A stretch of DNA of 64,000 bases from Duodenibacillus sp964509205 (GCA_964509205.1 CAZDVW010000004.1:17232-81231), one strand, 5' to 3'. Positions 8,442-17,609 are shown, counted from the stretch's first letter. Numbers and translations are program-made. The notes: generated by a model not told the origin, from the letters alone.

Positions 8442-8639
8442 ATGCCGAAGATGAAGACAAAAAAAGCCGCGAGCAAGCGTTTTAAGGTGCGCTCGGGTGG
8501 CTCTATCAAGCGCGCACATGCGACAAAGCGCCATATCCTCACTCATCGCACGACGAAGAACAAGCGTCATCTGCGTGGAATGCTTACCATCCACGACTCT
8601 GACAGCAAGTCGATTCATCGTATGTTGCCTTACGCATAA
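8442..8639 (+). CDS. rpmI: 50S ribosomal protein L35
   Basis: 65-residue basic ribosomal protein of standard length. MPKMKTKKAASKRFKVR and the HILTHRTTKNKRHLRG segment are diagnostic of L35. It lies 18 nt before rplT, with which it is almost always co-transcribed. In most bacteria infC is immediately upstream; here about 5.9 kb of other genes intervenes, so it must be driven by the local leader. Confidence 0.97.
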   Translation: MPKMKTKKAASKRFKVRSGGSIKRAHATKRHILTHRTTKNKRHLRGMLTIHDSDSKSIHRMLPYA

Positions 8640-8657
8640 AGATAGGGAGGAAGAAAG

Positions 8658-9014
8658 ATGCCTCGAGTTAAACGTGGTGTGACGGCTCGCGCTCGTCATA
8701 AGAAGATTATCGCTCTCGCAAAGGGCTATCGTCTGCGTCGCAACAACGTGTTCCGTGTTGCCAAGCAGGCTGTTATGCGTGCCGGTCAGTATGCTTACCG
8801 TGACCGCCGCGATAAGAAACATGTGTTTCGTCGTTTGTGGATCGCTCGTATCAATGCGGCAACGCGTTTGAATGGGTTGACTTACAGCCGCTTTATGAAC
8901 GGCTTGAAGAAGGCCAATATTGAGCTTGACCGCAAAGTTTTGGCGGATATGGCAGTTTTTGACAAGAACGGATTCGCCGCTCTTGTCGCCCAGGCCAAAG
9001 CCGCGCTCGGATAG
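8658..9014 (+). CDS. rplT: 50S ribosomal protein L20
   Basis: 118 residues, standard length. Diagnostic MPRVKRGVTARARHKKI start, KGYRLRRNNVFRVAKQA and RDRRDKKHVFRRLWIARIN. It is essential for 23S rRNA folding and the repressor of this operon in species where this has been studied. A GGGAGGAAG ribosome site precedes the ATG. Confidence 0.98.
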   Translation: MPRVKRGVTARARHKKIIALAKGYRLRRNNVFRVAKQAVMRAGQYAYRDRRDKKHVFRRLWIARINAATRLNGLTYSRFMNGLKKANIELDRKVLADMAVFDKNGFAALVAQAKAALG

Positions 9015-9188
9015 AGAAGCGGTTTGAATCTTGGGGAAGATTCAATCCTGTTGATTGGGTTTTCTCCGACAGAGAGGGTTTCGGCACAAGCACGCGAACA
9101 GCGTCTTGCCCGAGCCCTTTTTTTATCTTGATTCGGTTTGTTTATCAAATGTGAATTTGATTGGGTGTAAATCCGAGTGGGTTGAAAG

Positions 9189-10205
9189 ATGCAAGAACTC
9201 TGTGAACTGATTGAGTCGGCTAAGGCCGATTTTGCAGCAGCTGAGCAGCCGGCGGCTCTTGAGGATGCGAAAGCTCGTTACATTGGAAAGAGCGGAGCTG
9301 TGACGCTTTTGATGAGGGAACTCGGAAAGTTTCCTCCGGAGGAGCGTCGCGCGCGCGGCCAAGAAATTAATGCAGCCAAAGCGGCTATTGAAGCGGCGTT
9401 GAACGCTCGACGTGAAGCGCTTGCCTCAGAAAAACTGGAAAAACGGCTGGCCGCCGAGGCGGTAGACGTCACACTCCCTGGGCGAGTTTCTCCAAAGGGG
9501 GCTTTGCATCCCGTCATCCGGACATGGATTCGCATTGAGGAAATTTTCCGTTCTATTGGGTTTGATGTTGCAGACGGCCCGGAAATTGAAAGCGATTGGT
9601 TTAGCTTTACAGCCCTGAACAACCCGCCTAATCATCCGGCTCGTTCCATGCAGGATACGTTTTACGTGGATCGAAAAGATTCGACGGGACTTCCCCTGCC
9701 GCTTCGTCCGCATACCTCTCCCATGCAGGTGCGGTATGCACGGACGCACACGCCGCCCATTAAAGTGATTGCTCCGGGACGGACGTATCGCGTTGACAGC
9801 GATGCGACGCATTCGCCGATGTTTCATCAAGTCGAAGGTCTTTGGCTCGATGAGAATATCTCATTTACGGACTTAAAAGGCGTCTACTCTGAATTCCTTC
9901 GGCGTTTTTTTGAGACCGATGACCTTCTTGTGCGCTTCCGCCCGAGTTATTTTCCGTTTACAGAACCTTCCGTTGAGGTTGATATGGCCTTTACAACCGG
10001 ACCGAAAAAAGGTCGGTGGTTGGAAATTTCCGGAGCCGGCGAAGTGCATCCGACCGTTGTGCGCAACTACGGGCTTGATCCGGAACGTTACATTGGTTTT
10101 GCTTTCGGATCCGGATTGGAAAGACTCACGATGCTGCGTTACGGGATTGATGACCTTCGCCTCTTTTTTGAGGGCGATCTGCGGTTTTTGTCTCAGTTCA
10201 GTTAG
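9189..10205 (+). CDS. pheS: Phenylalanyl-tRNA synthetase alpha subunit
   Basis: 338 residues forming the catalytic subunit of the (alpha-beta)2 PheRS that charges tRNA-Phe. An N-terminal coiled coil (1-90) for tRNA binding precedes the class II core: motif 2 around YRVDSDATHSPMFHQVEG, the EPSVEVD segment, and motif 3 with GSGLERLTMLRYGIDD. It is 174 nt downstream of rplT and 21 nt before pheT, the usual order. Confidence 0.97.
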   Translation: MQELCELIESAKADFAAAEQPAALEDAKARYIGKSGAVTLLMRELGKFPPEERRARGQEINAAKAAIEAALNARREALASEKLEKRLAAEAVDVTLPGRVSPKGALHPVIRTWIRIEEIFRSIGFDVADGPEIESDWFSFTALNNPPNHPARSMQDTFYVDRKDSTGLPLPLRPHTSPMQVRYARTHTPPIKVIAPGRTYRVDSDATHSPMFHQVEGLWLDENISFTDLKGVYSEFLRRFFETDDLLVRFRPSYFPFTEPSVEVDMAFTTGPKKGRWLEISGAGEVHPTVVRNYGLDPERYIGFAFGSGLERLTMLRYGIDDLRLFFEGDLRFLSQFS

Positions 10206-10226
10206 GTTTCGGCAAGGGGATAAACG

Positions 10227-12638
10227 ATGTTATTTTCAGAAGAGTGGTTGCGTCACTACATCAATCCGGCTCTCACAAGCGAGGAACTGACCGAGGCTCT
10301 GACGATGGCAGGTCTCGAAGTGGAAGAGGCGACAACGATTGCCCCTCCTTTTACAGGAGTCGTTGTTGGAAAAGTTTTAACGTGCAAGGATCATGAGAAT
10401 TCGGATCATTTGCATGTCTGTACGGTTGACGTCGGAGAGGAACAGCCATTACAGATTGTCTGCGGCGCACCCAATGTGACGGCAGGGATCAAAGTGCCTT
10501 GCGCAAAGATTGGCGCCAAACTTCCCGGCGGATTTTCAATCAAGAAGGCGAAGATGCGCGGCGTCGAAAGCTTCGGAATGCTTTGTTCGGCACGTGAGCT
10601 TGGGATTTCAGAAGATCACACAGGGCTTTGGATTTTGTCGGATGAGGCGCCAGTCGGAAGTAATGTCCGCGATTTCGCTCGTTTGGACGAAAAACGGATT
10701 GAAGTCAAACTGACGCCCAACCGGGGAGATGCTCTTTCCGTGATCGGAATTGCACGCGACCTGCGCGCTGTGACCGGAGCCCAATTGTCAATGCCTGACA
10801 TGCAGGCCGTTGAGGCAACCTGCACCTGCACCAAGCCGGTCCATATCGAAGCTCCCGAACTGTGCGGACGCTTCACAGGGCGTGTGATTCGGGGTTTGAA
10901 TCCGAAGGCTGCGACGCCTGCCTGGATGAAGGACCGTTTGGAGCGTTCCGGACAGCGATCAATTTCCGCCTTAGTGGATATTTCCAACTACATCATGCTG
11001 GAACTGGGACGTCCGACGCATTTTTATGATCTCGCCAAGATTTCCGGCGACATTACGGTACGCTGGGCCAAACAGGGAGAGACGCTTGAGCTTTTAAACG
11101 GTGAAAAACCCGTGCTTGATCCCTATTTCGGTGTTGTGGCAGACGAAAAGGGCGCACTCGGTTTGGGCGGCATCATGGGCGGAGAATCAAGTGCCATCAG
11201 CGATACGACAACCGACCTCTTTATTGAGGCGGCTTTTTGGTACCCTGAGAAGATACAGGGTCGATGCCGTCGGTTGAATTTCTCAACAGATGCAGCGCAT
11301 CGATTCGAACGCGGCGTGGATTTCGGTTCACATGTTGAGCATGTTGAATATGCGACGCGTCTCGTCCTTGAAATCTGTGGGACAGCCCAGACTAAGGTCG
11401 GGCCGGTTTCAGACCAGATTGTCAATTTGCCTAAGCGGTCAATTGTGCGGATGCGGCCAGATCGTTGCCGCAAAGTTGTCGGCATCGATATTCCCGATAG
11501 CTTTATGGCTGAGGTTTTTTCTCGCCTCGGTTTCGAATTTACGCGAGAGGGGACTGACTTCCTCGTCAAATCGCCGACGTATCGGTTTGACATTGAAATT
11601 GAAGAAGATCTTATCGAAGAAGTTGCTCGACTTTATGGCTATGAAAAGCTGCCGGATCGTGAACCTGTGGCTCGCGCAACAATGCTGTCTCACAAAGAGG
11701 GTGTTCGAACCAATCACGATCTGCGATATGCGCTTGTGGATCGCGGTTATCAAGAACTTGTGAATTTCAGTTTTGTTGAAGAGGCTTGGGAGAAGGATTT
11801 CGCCGGCAACGATGCCCCTGTTCGTCTTTTAAATCCTATCGCCAGTCAGTTGTCCGTGATGCGCACGCAACTGATCGGCGGTTTAGTGGATATTTTGCGG
11901 TACAACTTGAACCGTAAGGCGCAGGATGTGCGGCTGTTTGAGTTGGGCCGGGTATTTTTCCCGGATGAGCGTGTTGAGGATGGGCCTTGGAGCGTTAAAG
12001 GGATTCGTCAGCCGCTTCACATTGCGGCTCTTGCCTATGGAGACGCTCATTCCAATCAATGGGGTGAAGCTTCCCGCGAGGTAGATTTCTTTGATGTAAA
12101 GGGAGATCTCGAACGACTTCTTTTCCCGCTTCAGGCTCGGTTCGTTGCCGCACAGCACCCGGCATTGCATCCGGGGCGCTCTGCGCAAGTGGTTCTTAAT
12201 GGCGAAACAATCGGTTTTATCGGAGAACTGCATCCGAAACTGTGCCAACGGTACGCATTGCCTAAAGCCCCCGTTGTGTTCGAAGTTGATGTGGCAAGCA
12301 TTTTGGTAACTCCTGTGCCGACTCTGAAGCCGGTGACGAAGTTCCAGCCTGTCGAACGCGATTTTTCGCTGGTGGTTCCGGCAAACGTCAGCGTCCAGGA
12401 GATTTTTGATGCGGTTGAGGCGCTCAAGAAGACCAAGACAGGCGAGGCAATCGAGGCATTTAAACTCTTTGACCTCTATCGCCCGAAGGAAGGAGCCGAT
12501 CAGGGAGAAAAGAGCATGGCGTTTCACTTGACGCTTGTTGCCCGTGGCGAAGAGGCCATTTCGGAGCAACAGGCAGAAGATGCGCAAAAGAGTCTTTTGG
12601 CGTCACTTTTGTCTCTTGGAATTAAACTGAGAGCCTAG
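10227..12638 (+). CDS. pheT: Phenylalanyl-tRNA synthetase beta subunit
   Basis: 803 residues, full length. In order: the N-terminal part, a tRNA-binding OB domain (about 40-150; VVVGKVLTCKDHENSDHLHV), the B3/B4 editing domain (about 210-390; VDISNYIMLELGRPTHFYD), the B5 domain (about 405-475), the degenerate class II core, and the C-terminal ferredoxin-like anticodon-binding domain (about 705-803; KFQPVERDFSLVVP). Partner of PheS; mistranslated Tyr is hydrolysed in B3/B4. Confidence 0.97.
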   Translation: MLFSEEWLRHYINPALTSEELTEALTMAGLEVEEATTIAPPFTGVVVGKVLTCKDHENSDHLHVCTVDVGEEQPLQIVCGAPNVTAGIKVPCAKIGAKLPGGFSIKKAKMRGVESFGMLCSARELGISEDHTGLWILSDEAPVGSNVRDFARLDEKRIEVKLTPNRGDALSVIGIARDLRAVTGAQLSMPDMQAVEATCTCTKPVHIEAPELCGRFTGRVIRGLNPKAATPAWMKDRLERSGQRSISALVDISNYIMLELGRPTHFYDLAKISGDITVRWAKQGETLELLNGEKPVLDPYFGVVADEKGALGLGGIMGGESSAISDTTTDLFIEAAFWYPEKIQGRCRRLNFSTDAAHRFERGVDFGSHVEHVEYATRLVLEICGTAQTKVGPVSDQIVNLPKRSIVRMRPDRCRKVVGIDIPDSFMAEVFSRLGFEFTREGTDFLVKSPTYRFDIEIEEDLIEEVARLYGYEKLPDREPVARATMLSHKEGVRTNHDLRYALVDRGYQELVNFSFVEEAWEKDFAGNDAPVRLLNPIASQLSVMRTQLIGGLVDILRYNLNRKAQDVRLFELGRVFFPDERVEDGPWSVKGIRQPLHIAALAYGDAHSNQWGEASREVDFFDVKGDLERLLFPLQARFVAAQHPALHPGRSAQVVLNGETIGFIGELHPKLCQRYALPKAPVVFEVDVASILVTPVPTLKPVTKFQPVERDFSLVVPANVSVQEIFDAVEALKKTKTGEAIEAFKLFDLYRPKEGADQGEKSMAFHLTLVARGEEAISEQQAEDAQKSLLASLLSLGIKLRA

Positions 12639-12685
12639 AAACTTGATACTATTACGAAAGTTTTGAATTTTGTCAGAGATCGAAA

Positions 12686-13057
12686 ATGGATGGCAACAAT
12701 TACTACACAACTTATACGCGGGAAAACTTCCCAGAGGGACCTGCAAATTCTTCGACATTGACGAAGGTCAATTTCGTGGATGTTCTCTATGACCGGATGG
12801 GGCTTTCTCGCTCAGAAGCCGCAGGTGTCGTTGACGCCATTTTCGAAGAAATTCAAGAGGCTCTTTTGAAAGGGAGAGATGTCAAACTCTCGAATTTCGG
12901 CACGTTCTCGACGCGAGACAAGGTCGCTCGTCCCGGAAGAAATCCGAAAACGGGAGAGGCACACGTGATTTCGGCGCGTCGCGTCGTGACCTTCGTGCCT
13001 GCTCCTTACTTACGCGATGCCGTCGCTGGCTATGAGGAACCTAAGAAATCCGAATAA
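12686..13057 (+). CDS. ihfA: Integration host factor alpha subunit
   Basis: DNA-bending HU/IHF-family protein, 123 residues. It has an N-terminal extension of about 25 residues before the conserved domain (VNFVDVLYDRMGLSRSEA) and the DNA-intercalating arm RPGRNPKTGEAHVISARRVV with the proline that kinks DNA. The position after pheT is the standard location of the alpha subunit. The ribosome site is weak, and a later start would remove the extension, but extended N-termini are common in betaproteobacteria. Confidence 0.93.
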   Translation: MDGNNYYTTYTRENFPEGPANSSTLTKVNFVDVLYDRMGLSRSEAAGVVDAIFEEIQEALLKGRDVKLSNFGTFSTRDKVARPGRNPKTGEAHVISARRVVTFVPAPYLRDAVAGYEEPKKSE

Positions 13058-13086
13058 CTTTCGGACGTACGGGACGTTTTCAGGTG

Positions 13087-13749
13087 ATGGCAGAGAATTC
13101 AAACACGTTTGGAGCAGGAGAGATGGATTCCTACTCTCAGCAGCAGGTTTGCGCCGAATGCGAAGTTCCGTCGCATGTTTTGGTGTACTGGTCTGATTAT
13201 TTCTGCGAACTCAAGGGAGAAGACGGACATCTGAAGTCTGTTTTCTCAGCGAAGGATCTTGAGTTAATCCGACGTATTAAGCAGTGTTTGTACTCTCAAC
13301 GTATGACTGTGCAAGAGGCTGTGCGTGTGATTGCAGAGGAAAAATGTGAGGAAAGCCCTGCGGCGGAAGCCACGTTTTCCCTTGAGTCACCCAAACCGAG
13401 CAAGGAAGAACCGGAGACACAGCCTGTTTCAGTGCCGATGGCTCCTGTTTTTTCTTTATCTTCCGCTGTGCCCGGAACTCCGGCAAAGAGTAATTTTTCG
13501 GACATTGTTGCCGGCGGTTTAAAGCATCTGGAAGAAGCGCTTGTCGCACAAAAGAGCCGATTTGAAGATTGTCTGACGGATCAACGAGAGGAGTTTTCTG
13601 CCGTTCAAAGCGAGTGTGCCGCAAAGGTGTCGGATTTAAGCAGTGAACTGGATTGCGTGAAAGAGAAAAACGAAGAACTTCGTCAATTGCTTGAAAGGGC
13701 AATTAAGGAATTGGAAGTTTTGCGTGTTGATGCTTTCGGTGATCGGTGA
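13087..13749 (+). CDS. MerR-family-type regulator downstream of ihfA
   Basis: 220 residues. The N-terminal third matches a MerR-type winged helix: VCAECEVPSHVLVYWSDYF, a beta wing ending in VFSAKDLELIRRIKQCL, and QRMTVQEAVRVI. This is followed by a low-complexity Pro/Ser/Glu linker and a C-terminal predicted coiled coil (about 145-215). Betaproteobacteria commonly carry such a gene between ihfA and tRNA-Pro; its target is unknown. GTG 13084 overlaps ATG 13087, and either could start the protein. Confidence 0.8.
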   Translation: MAENSNTFGAGEMDSYSQQQVCAECEVPSHVLVYWSDYFCELKGEDGHLKSVFSAKDLELIRRIKQCLYSQRMTVQEAVRVIAEEKCEESPAAEATFSLESPKPSKEEPETQPVSVPMAPVFSLSSAVPGTPAKSNFSDIVAGGLKHLEEALVAQKSRFEDCLTDQREEFSAVQSECAAKVSDLSSELDCVKEKNEELRQLLERAIKELEVLRVDAFGDR

Positions 13750-13799
13750 ATAGATTGCTTGAAAAAAAGACATCCTCGCGATAAAATTCGCGCCTCATG

Positions 13800-13877
<78 letters not shown>

Positions 13878-13888
13878 ATGATTCAAGA

Positions 13889-13917
13889 AGAGACGTCTTA
13901 TCACGTCTCTTTTTTTA
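13889..13917 (+). terminator. Terminator after tRNA-Pro
   Basis: AGAGACG (13889-13895) pairs with CGTCTCT (13904-13910), followed by a T-run. Confidence 0.88.
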
Positions 13918-14338
13918 TTGTCTTCTTCAGCGTCTTCCCTGCAAATAAAAGCATTTTGCTCAGTTGCTTTATCTGCAGCGTTTTTTCTTTTTATCTTTTA
14001 TTGTCTATTGCTCGCATTCTTTGGTAGGAATGACGGTAGGAATTTATGGTAGGAATAGAATTATGGCGAAAGATCCCCGGATTTGGTTCTACCATAGATT
14101 CCAAAAAAACGTTTTATTTTCAAACTGTTGCGTGGTCTCTAGAGACGAAAAACATTGTTCCGATTACTGCGAAAAAACTCAAGACACGGACTAAATGCAC
14201 GGCATGTGGCGCTAGTTCTGTTGGGCGTTAACGCTCAAAAACGAGGCACTATCGACAGATTTTTCTTGGCTGATACCCTGACAGATTGTTTTCAGGGAGG
14301 GTATCCTTGTAGCTTCTGAACTGCAGAGGGGTAGGCGA
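13918..14338. other. Gene-poor edge of the phage remnant
   Basis: About 420 nt, AT-rich, without a convincing gene. GGTAGGAAT occurs three times between about 14022 and 14056. A palindromic GGGCGTTAACGCTC lies near 14224. GATACCCT (14272-14279) is inverted as AGGGTATC (14298-14305) 33 nt before the HTH gene, suiting an operator. Short open frames at 14046 and 14064 show no family features. Confidence 0.5.
14272..14305. promoter_or_regulatory. Inverted repeat upstream of the HTH gene (candidate operator)
   Basis: Perfect 8-bp arms GATACCCT/AGGGTATC. CCCTG (14276-14280) can alternatively pair with CAGGG (14293-14297). It sits where an autorepressor site for the adjacent HTH protein would be expected. 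Confidence 0.4.
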
Positions 14339-14581
14339 ATGGACGGAAAACTCTACAAGAGGATTAGATTGTCTCTCGGATACACAGCGGCCGAATTGTC
14401 AGAAAAGATTGGAGTGGGTGCAAACTACATCCTGATGATGGAAGCGGGAACCCGCCCTGTTTCAGAAAGACAAGGCGAGAAAATTATCAATCTTTTCAAA
14501 GAGGCTATACACAACGACGCCTATTTTAAGGATCTTATTCGTTACGGCATCATTGTTTCGTCTGAAACGCGAGACAAATAA
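14339..14581 (+). CDS. Small helix-turn-helix (Xre-type) regulator
   Basis: 80 residues. An HTH of the lambda-Cro/Xre class is seen at about 8-55: RIRLSLGYTAAELSEKIGV, then NYILMMEAGTRPVS. Such short HTH proteins are phage or toxin-antitoxin regulators. GAGGGGTAGGCGA precedes the ATG. It lies between tRNA-Pro and the first HicB gene (opposite strand) and probably belongs to the mobile segment; its own operator may be the inverted repeat upstream. Confidence 0.7.
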   Translation: MDGKLYKRIRLSLGYTAAELSEKIGVGANYILMMEAGTRPVSERQGEKIINLFKEAIHNDAYFKDLIRYGIIVSSETRDK

Positions 14582-14714
14582 AAAGTCCTCTGGATTAACC
14601 GAAAAAGAATCCTTCGATTCCTATGCGCCGGACTATTTTGTCGAGGGCGATGGAAACATAGTTAACCGAAAGGCAATTAATCTCGATCGTGTCGCTTTAT
14701 ATTGCCTGAATGCG

Positions 14715-15134
14715 CTATGAGATCGTTAACGTGAAGTATTTACCGAATTGCTTGAGTGCTTTTTCTACCGCATCAATGCTTGCTCCGTCTTGCGTCAGAT
14801 CAACAAGGCGACCAGCTTCAGAGCGTGAAACTCCGAGTTTTCTTGCAACGTCGACTAGCCGAATGTTGTTCTCGCGAAGAAAATTCCAAAAGAGCATCTT
14901 CGCTTGAATCTTGGCAGACACGTCAACAAGAACTTCTCCTTTCTGGTACTTGGTCGGAAGTGGAAACGGCCGTTTCTTTTTTCGGTAGAACATCACGAGT
15001 GCGCCTGGGAGCATTTGTCCGGCCAGAGCAATCGCTTCTGCGCGATCTTTTGCGTCATAAACGCATTCAGGAATATCGCGGCAGGTGACTTCAACGCCTG
15101 TTTCTGTTGGTGTAATTTTGATTCCGTAAATCAC
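14715..15134 (-). CDS. Orphan HicB-type antitoxin/regulator, copy 1
   Basis: 139 residues from a GTG start preceded by AAGGAGG. The N-terminal HicB fold (about 1-48; MIYGIKITPTETGVEVTCRD, IPECVYDAKDRAEAIALA) is followed by a Lys/Arg linker and a C-terminal HTH (about 95-125; VDVARKLGVSRSEAGRLVDL). A HicA toxin should be a roughly 60-residue gene next to it; none is present. A close paralogue with the same upstream sequence lies at 20170-20592. Its 5' end abuts the broken tape-measure gene, marking the left junction of the tail cassette. Confidence 0.82.
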   Translation of the reverse strand: MIYGIKITPTETGVEVTCRDIPECVYDAKDRAEAIALAGQMLPGALVMFYRKKKRPFPLPTKYQKGEVLVDVSAKIQAKMLFWNFLRENNIRLVDVARKLGVSRSEAGRLVDLTQDGASIDAVEKALKQFGKYFTLTIS

Positions 15135-15158
15135 TTAAATCCTCCTTGATATGAGTTT

Positions 15159-15482
15159 TTGAGTTATTTTACTTTGAATCTCTCACATGAGAATCGGGAC
15201 ACAATCAAAGAAGTCTGGGATTGGATTACGGAAAAGTATGAGAAGTTTACGAATTTCCTAAGTAATCCCGGGAAGGTGCTTTTCGGGAGCGAGGCCGTGA
15301 ACGCTCCGGCGCTTTCTGCCATGTCCGGAACGGCAACAAGCGGTCAAGATTCTCGAATGACGGGAGATATTTCCGTCCGGATCATTGCCGACAGCGGCGT
15401 CAAGGCAGACGTTGAAAGCGTCAATGCGACGGGCGGAACGCTTTCGGCCGAGCCCGTGTCCTATCTGATGAGTGGGGATTGA
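15159..15482 (+). pseudogene. C-terminal fragment of a phage tail tape-measure protein
   Basis: About 107 codons remain. The Gly/Ser/Ala-rich end (KVLFGSEAVNAPALSAMSG, then DISVRIIADSGVKADVES) reads like the C-terminus of Mu-like tape-measure proteins, which are normally over 500 residues, and it stands immediately before gp43 as in Mu. The TTG at 15159 lacks a ribosome site. The gene has lost its 5' part at the HicB copy 1 promoter region, so it is a truncation product. The assignment leans on position as much as on sequence. Confidence 0.6.
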
Positions 15483-15483
15483 T

Positions 15484-16713
15484 ATGACGTTTCAAAGCAA
15501 ACTGCGGCCGGCTTCCTTTCGAGGCGTGTCGTTTGATGTGACGAAAACGACGCTCAAGGTCGGCCGACGGGTGCAGGTGTTCGAATATCCGCAACGGGAT
15601 ATTCCTTTCGTGGAGGATTTGGGACGTTCGGCACGAGAAGTGACGGTTTCTGCGGTTGTGGCCGGGGATGATTACATCTCCAGAATGAAGAAGATCATTT
15701 CAGTCTGCGAGAAGGAAGGCAGCGGCCGTTACGTGGATCCGTGGTTAGGCGCCATGACGGTCACTCCCAAGGCGCTTTCGGCTCCTGAATTTCAATCGAT
15801 TCACGTCGCCAAGATCACAATCACGTTTGTTGAGTCCGGCGAATATCGATTTCCGAATTCGTTATTAAATACCGGTTCTCTTTGTGAAACGGCAGCAGAG
15901 AAGTTGAAGGAATCGGCGCTTGGCGTCTTCTTTAAGGAATTTAACTTGGAAGGCGTGACGGACTTTGTGAAAAAGAACGTCAGCGAGAACGTTGCCTCGT
16001 TGTTTGAAGATGACAATTTAAAGCTTATCAGCGAAGCTTTGGGAATGGCCGACGGCTTGGCGGATTTGGCCTCTGACGCTTTAACGCTCGTCGAAGGGGG
16101 AGCTACGACAATCGGCGGCCGAATCATGGACACGCTGGGATTAGCCGGCGTCGGCTCGACTGTGGCGGCGTGGACAAGCATTGCCAAACGGGCAAGCCGG
16201 CTTGTTAAAGGCGAGACGTTTAATACGTCGTCGGTTCAGGCAGCAGGATTATCCAGAGCCACAGTGTCCAAAACAGAGACGGCCGTTGCCGCCGTTCGGA
16301 CGCTTGTTCGGGGCGTGGAGTTGGCTAATGCCGTCACGGCGGCCGCAGGCGTGGGGTCAGAAACAGACAGAGTCAACGCCGATTCGTCGGCTGAGGCCGT
16401 CAGTTACGACGACATGATCAGCACGCGCAATGAGATTCTGGATGCGCTGGATTCGGAAATGCTCAAGACCGAGAGCGATGCGGTGTATCAAGCGTTGGAA
16501 GAGGCGAGGGCAGCGGTTTATCAAGACATTACGGTTCGGGCGGAGAATCGGGCTCGGTGCGTGGACTATACGCCGCCGGATGTGATGCCGGCACTGGTTT
16601 TAGCCTATGAGTATTACGGCGATGCGACGCGTGAGGCTGAGATCATTGAACGAAACAGAATTGCGCACGGTTCGTTTGTTCCGGTAAAACCGCTCAAACT
16701 CTTAAATGAGTGA
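15484..16713 (+). CDS. Mu gp43-like DNA circulation/tail protein
   Basis: 409 residues. The N-terminal part (about 1-130: ASFRGVSFDVTKTTLKVGRR, VFEYPQRDIPFVEDLG, VSAVVAGDDYISRMKKII) carries the features of the DNA circulation protein family found in Mu-like phages (gene N/43 position), including the WLGAMTVTP stretch. The rest is alanine-rich and helical. The ATG at 15484 lies just after the tape-measure stop. Gene order tape measure-gp43-gp44-gp45-gp46-gp47 identifies a Mu-type contractile tail baseplate region. The reading frame is intact although both ends of the module are broken. Confidence 0.8.
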   Translation: MTFQSKLRPASFRGVSFDVTKTTLKVGRRVQVFEYPQRDIPFVEDLGRSAREVTVSAVVAGDDYISRMKKIISVCEKEGSGRYVDPWLGAMTVTPKALSAPEFQSIHVAKITITFVESGEYRFPNSLLNTGSLCETAAEKLKESALGVFFKEFNLEGVTDFVKKNVSENVASLFEDDNLKLISEALGMADGLADLASDALTLVEGGATTIGGRIMDTLGLAGVGSTVAAWTSIAKRASRLVKGETFNTSSVQAAGLSRATVSKTETAVAAVRTLVRGVELANAVTAAAGVGSETDRVNADSSAEAVSYDDMISTRNEILDALDSEMLKTESDAVYQALEEARAAVYQDITVRAENRARCVDYTPPDVMPALVLAYEYYGDATREAEIIERNRIAHGSFVPVKPLKLLNE

Positions 16714-16720
16714 GGCAAGT

Positions 16721-17137
16721 ATGCGACGCAATTGGGTAGTGATTCGAACACTCCTTGAGCATTTTGAGAAAGAGGACATTCTGGATTACTTAAAAGAAGA
16801 GGAGAACCGCTTTCAGTACGATTCAACACGGACAGAAGATGAAAACAAAAAGGCTGAGGCAGAAGCCGGATTTGCTGCGGATCAGACATTTGGCCATCTT
16901 CTTTTGCTGATGGATGCCGAACTGGTCGAGGGTGTTGTTTCCCTGGTTCCGACAATGACGGGCTGGCATTACACGATGAGGAATCCGCGCCTTACGATGA
17001 AAGGACACGACACGCTCGATGCCATTCGGTCGGATACGGTCTGGAATGAGGTGAAAAAGAGGGCAGCGGATGCGGCTTTGCCGGTGACGTTGGAACTTAT
17101 CCTGGCGGTGCTTCGCCGTCTGTCGCTGATGGCCTAG
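16721..17137 (+). CDS. DUF2513-like protein, cargo gene in the tail module
   Basis: 138 residues. The start MRRNWVVIRTLLEHFE and the later HLLLLMDAELVEGVV and MTMKGHDTLDAIR-type segments (here RLTMKGHDTLDAIRSDTVW) match the DUF2513 pattern of small winged-helix-like proteins frequent in phages and plasmids; function unknown. ATG 16721 is preferred over ATG 16706, which overlaps gp43, because the family begins M-(K/R)-R-x-W. It is not part of the Mu tail order and sits between gp43 and gp44, like a moron gene. Confidence 0.65.
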   Translation: MRRNWVVIRTLLEHFEKEDILDYLKEEENRFQYDSTRTEDENKKAEAEAGFAADQTFGHLLLLMDAELVEGVVSLVPTMTGWHYTMRNPRLTMKGHDTLDAIRSDTVWNEVKKRAADAALPVTLELILAVLRRLSLMA

Positions 17138-17219
17138 CGTAAAGTTATGTAAAGATTCTCTCCGGTCGCTTTTGGCAGTTGTACACTGCGAAATAAGGAA
17201 GTTGATTGAGGAGAGAATC

Positions 17220-17555
17220 ATGAAAAAGCTAGTGAATATCCTCTGTGTTTTTATGATGCTGGCGGTTGCTGGAACAGCGAGTGCTGGTAAGTTACTCGAA
17301 GTGTTTGAAGACGGCGTTGAATTATGGTCTTGTGAAGAATGGGGTAGTTTCGAGGATATCGTTCGGGAGCACAACGAAGGAGCACAAAAAAGAGCTCTTG
17401 AGGAGTTGCGCCAAGAACTTCAGCGAACGGCGGAAGAGAGCAACAGAAGAGAAGAGAAAATCGCTCGTATCTTGGATGAATTTAAGTATGACGCCGCACG
17501 ACAAGGAATGTCGGTTGAAGATTACGTTGTGGATAAGTTAAAGAAGATCCAGTAG
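17220..17555 (+). CDS. Small exported coiled-coil protein, cargo gene
   Basis: 111 residues from ATG 17220 (GAGGAG upstream). Residues 1-22 are a Sec signal peptide ending TASAGK; the mature part is helical with a charged heptad-like stretch (about 55-95; EELRQELQRTAEESNRREEK) and no cysteine pairs or lipobox. I do not recognise a family. A periplasmic protein inside a phage tail module suggests a moron acting on the host envelope, for instance in superinfection exclusion, but that is only inference. It has its own terminator immediately downstream. Confidence 0.6.
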   Translation: MKKLVNILCVFMMLAVAGTASAGKLLEVFEDGVELWSCEEWGSFEDIVREHNEGAQKRALEELRQELQRTAEESNRREEKIARILDEFKYDAARQGMSVEDYVVDKLKKIQ

Positions 17556-17586
17556 TCGTTTTTGTTTTGAAATGATTAAGGAGGAG

Positions 17587-17609
17587 CCCGGCGGATTGCC
17601 GGGTTTTTT
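17587..17609 (+). terminator. Terminator touching the gp44-like start codon
   Basis: CCCGGC (17587-17592), loop GGATT, GCCGGG (17598-17603), six T, then ATG at 17610. AAGGAGGAG (17578-17586) sits directly 5' of the stem. This is a textbook terminator for the exported cargo gene, and it separates that ribosome site from the next start codon. Confidence 0.88.

Noticed and set aside
14553..14720. Open frame in the +1 frame overlapping the HTH gene end, with a protein-like C-terminal stretch
   Set aside because: Only TTG could start it, no ribosome site is visible, and it overlaps both the HTH gene and the HicB 3' end.
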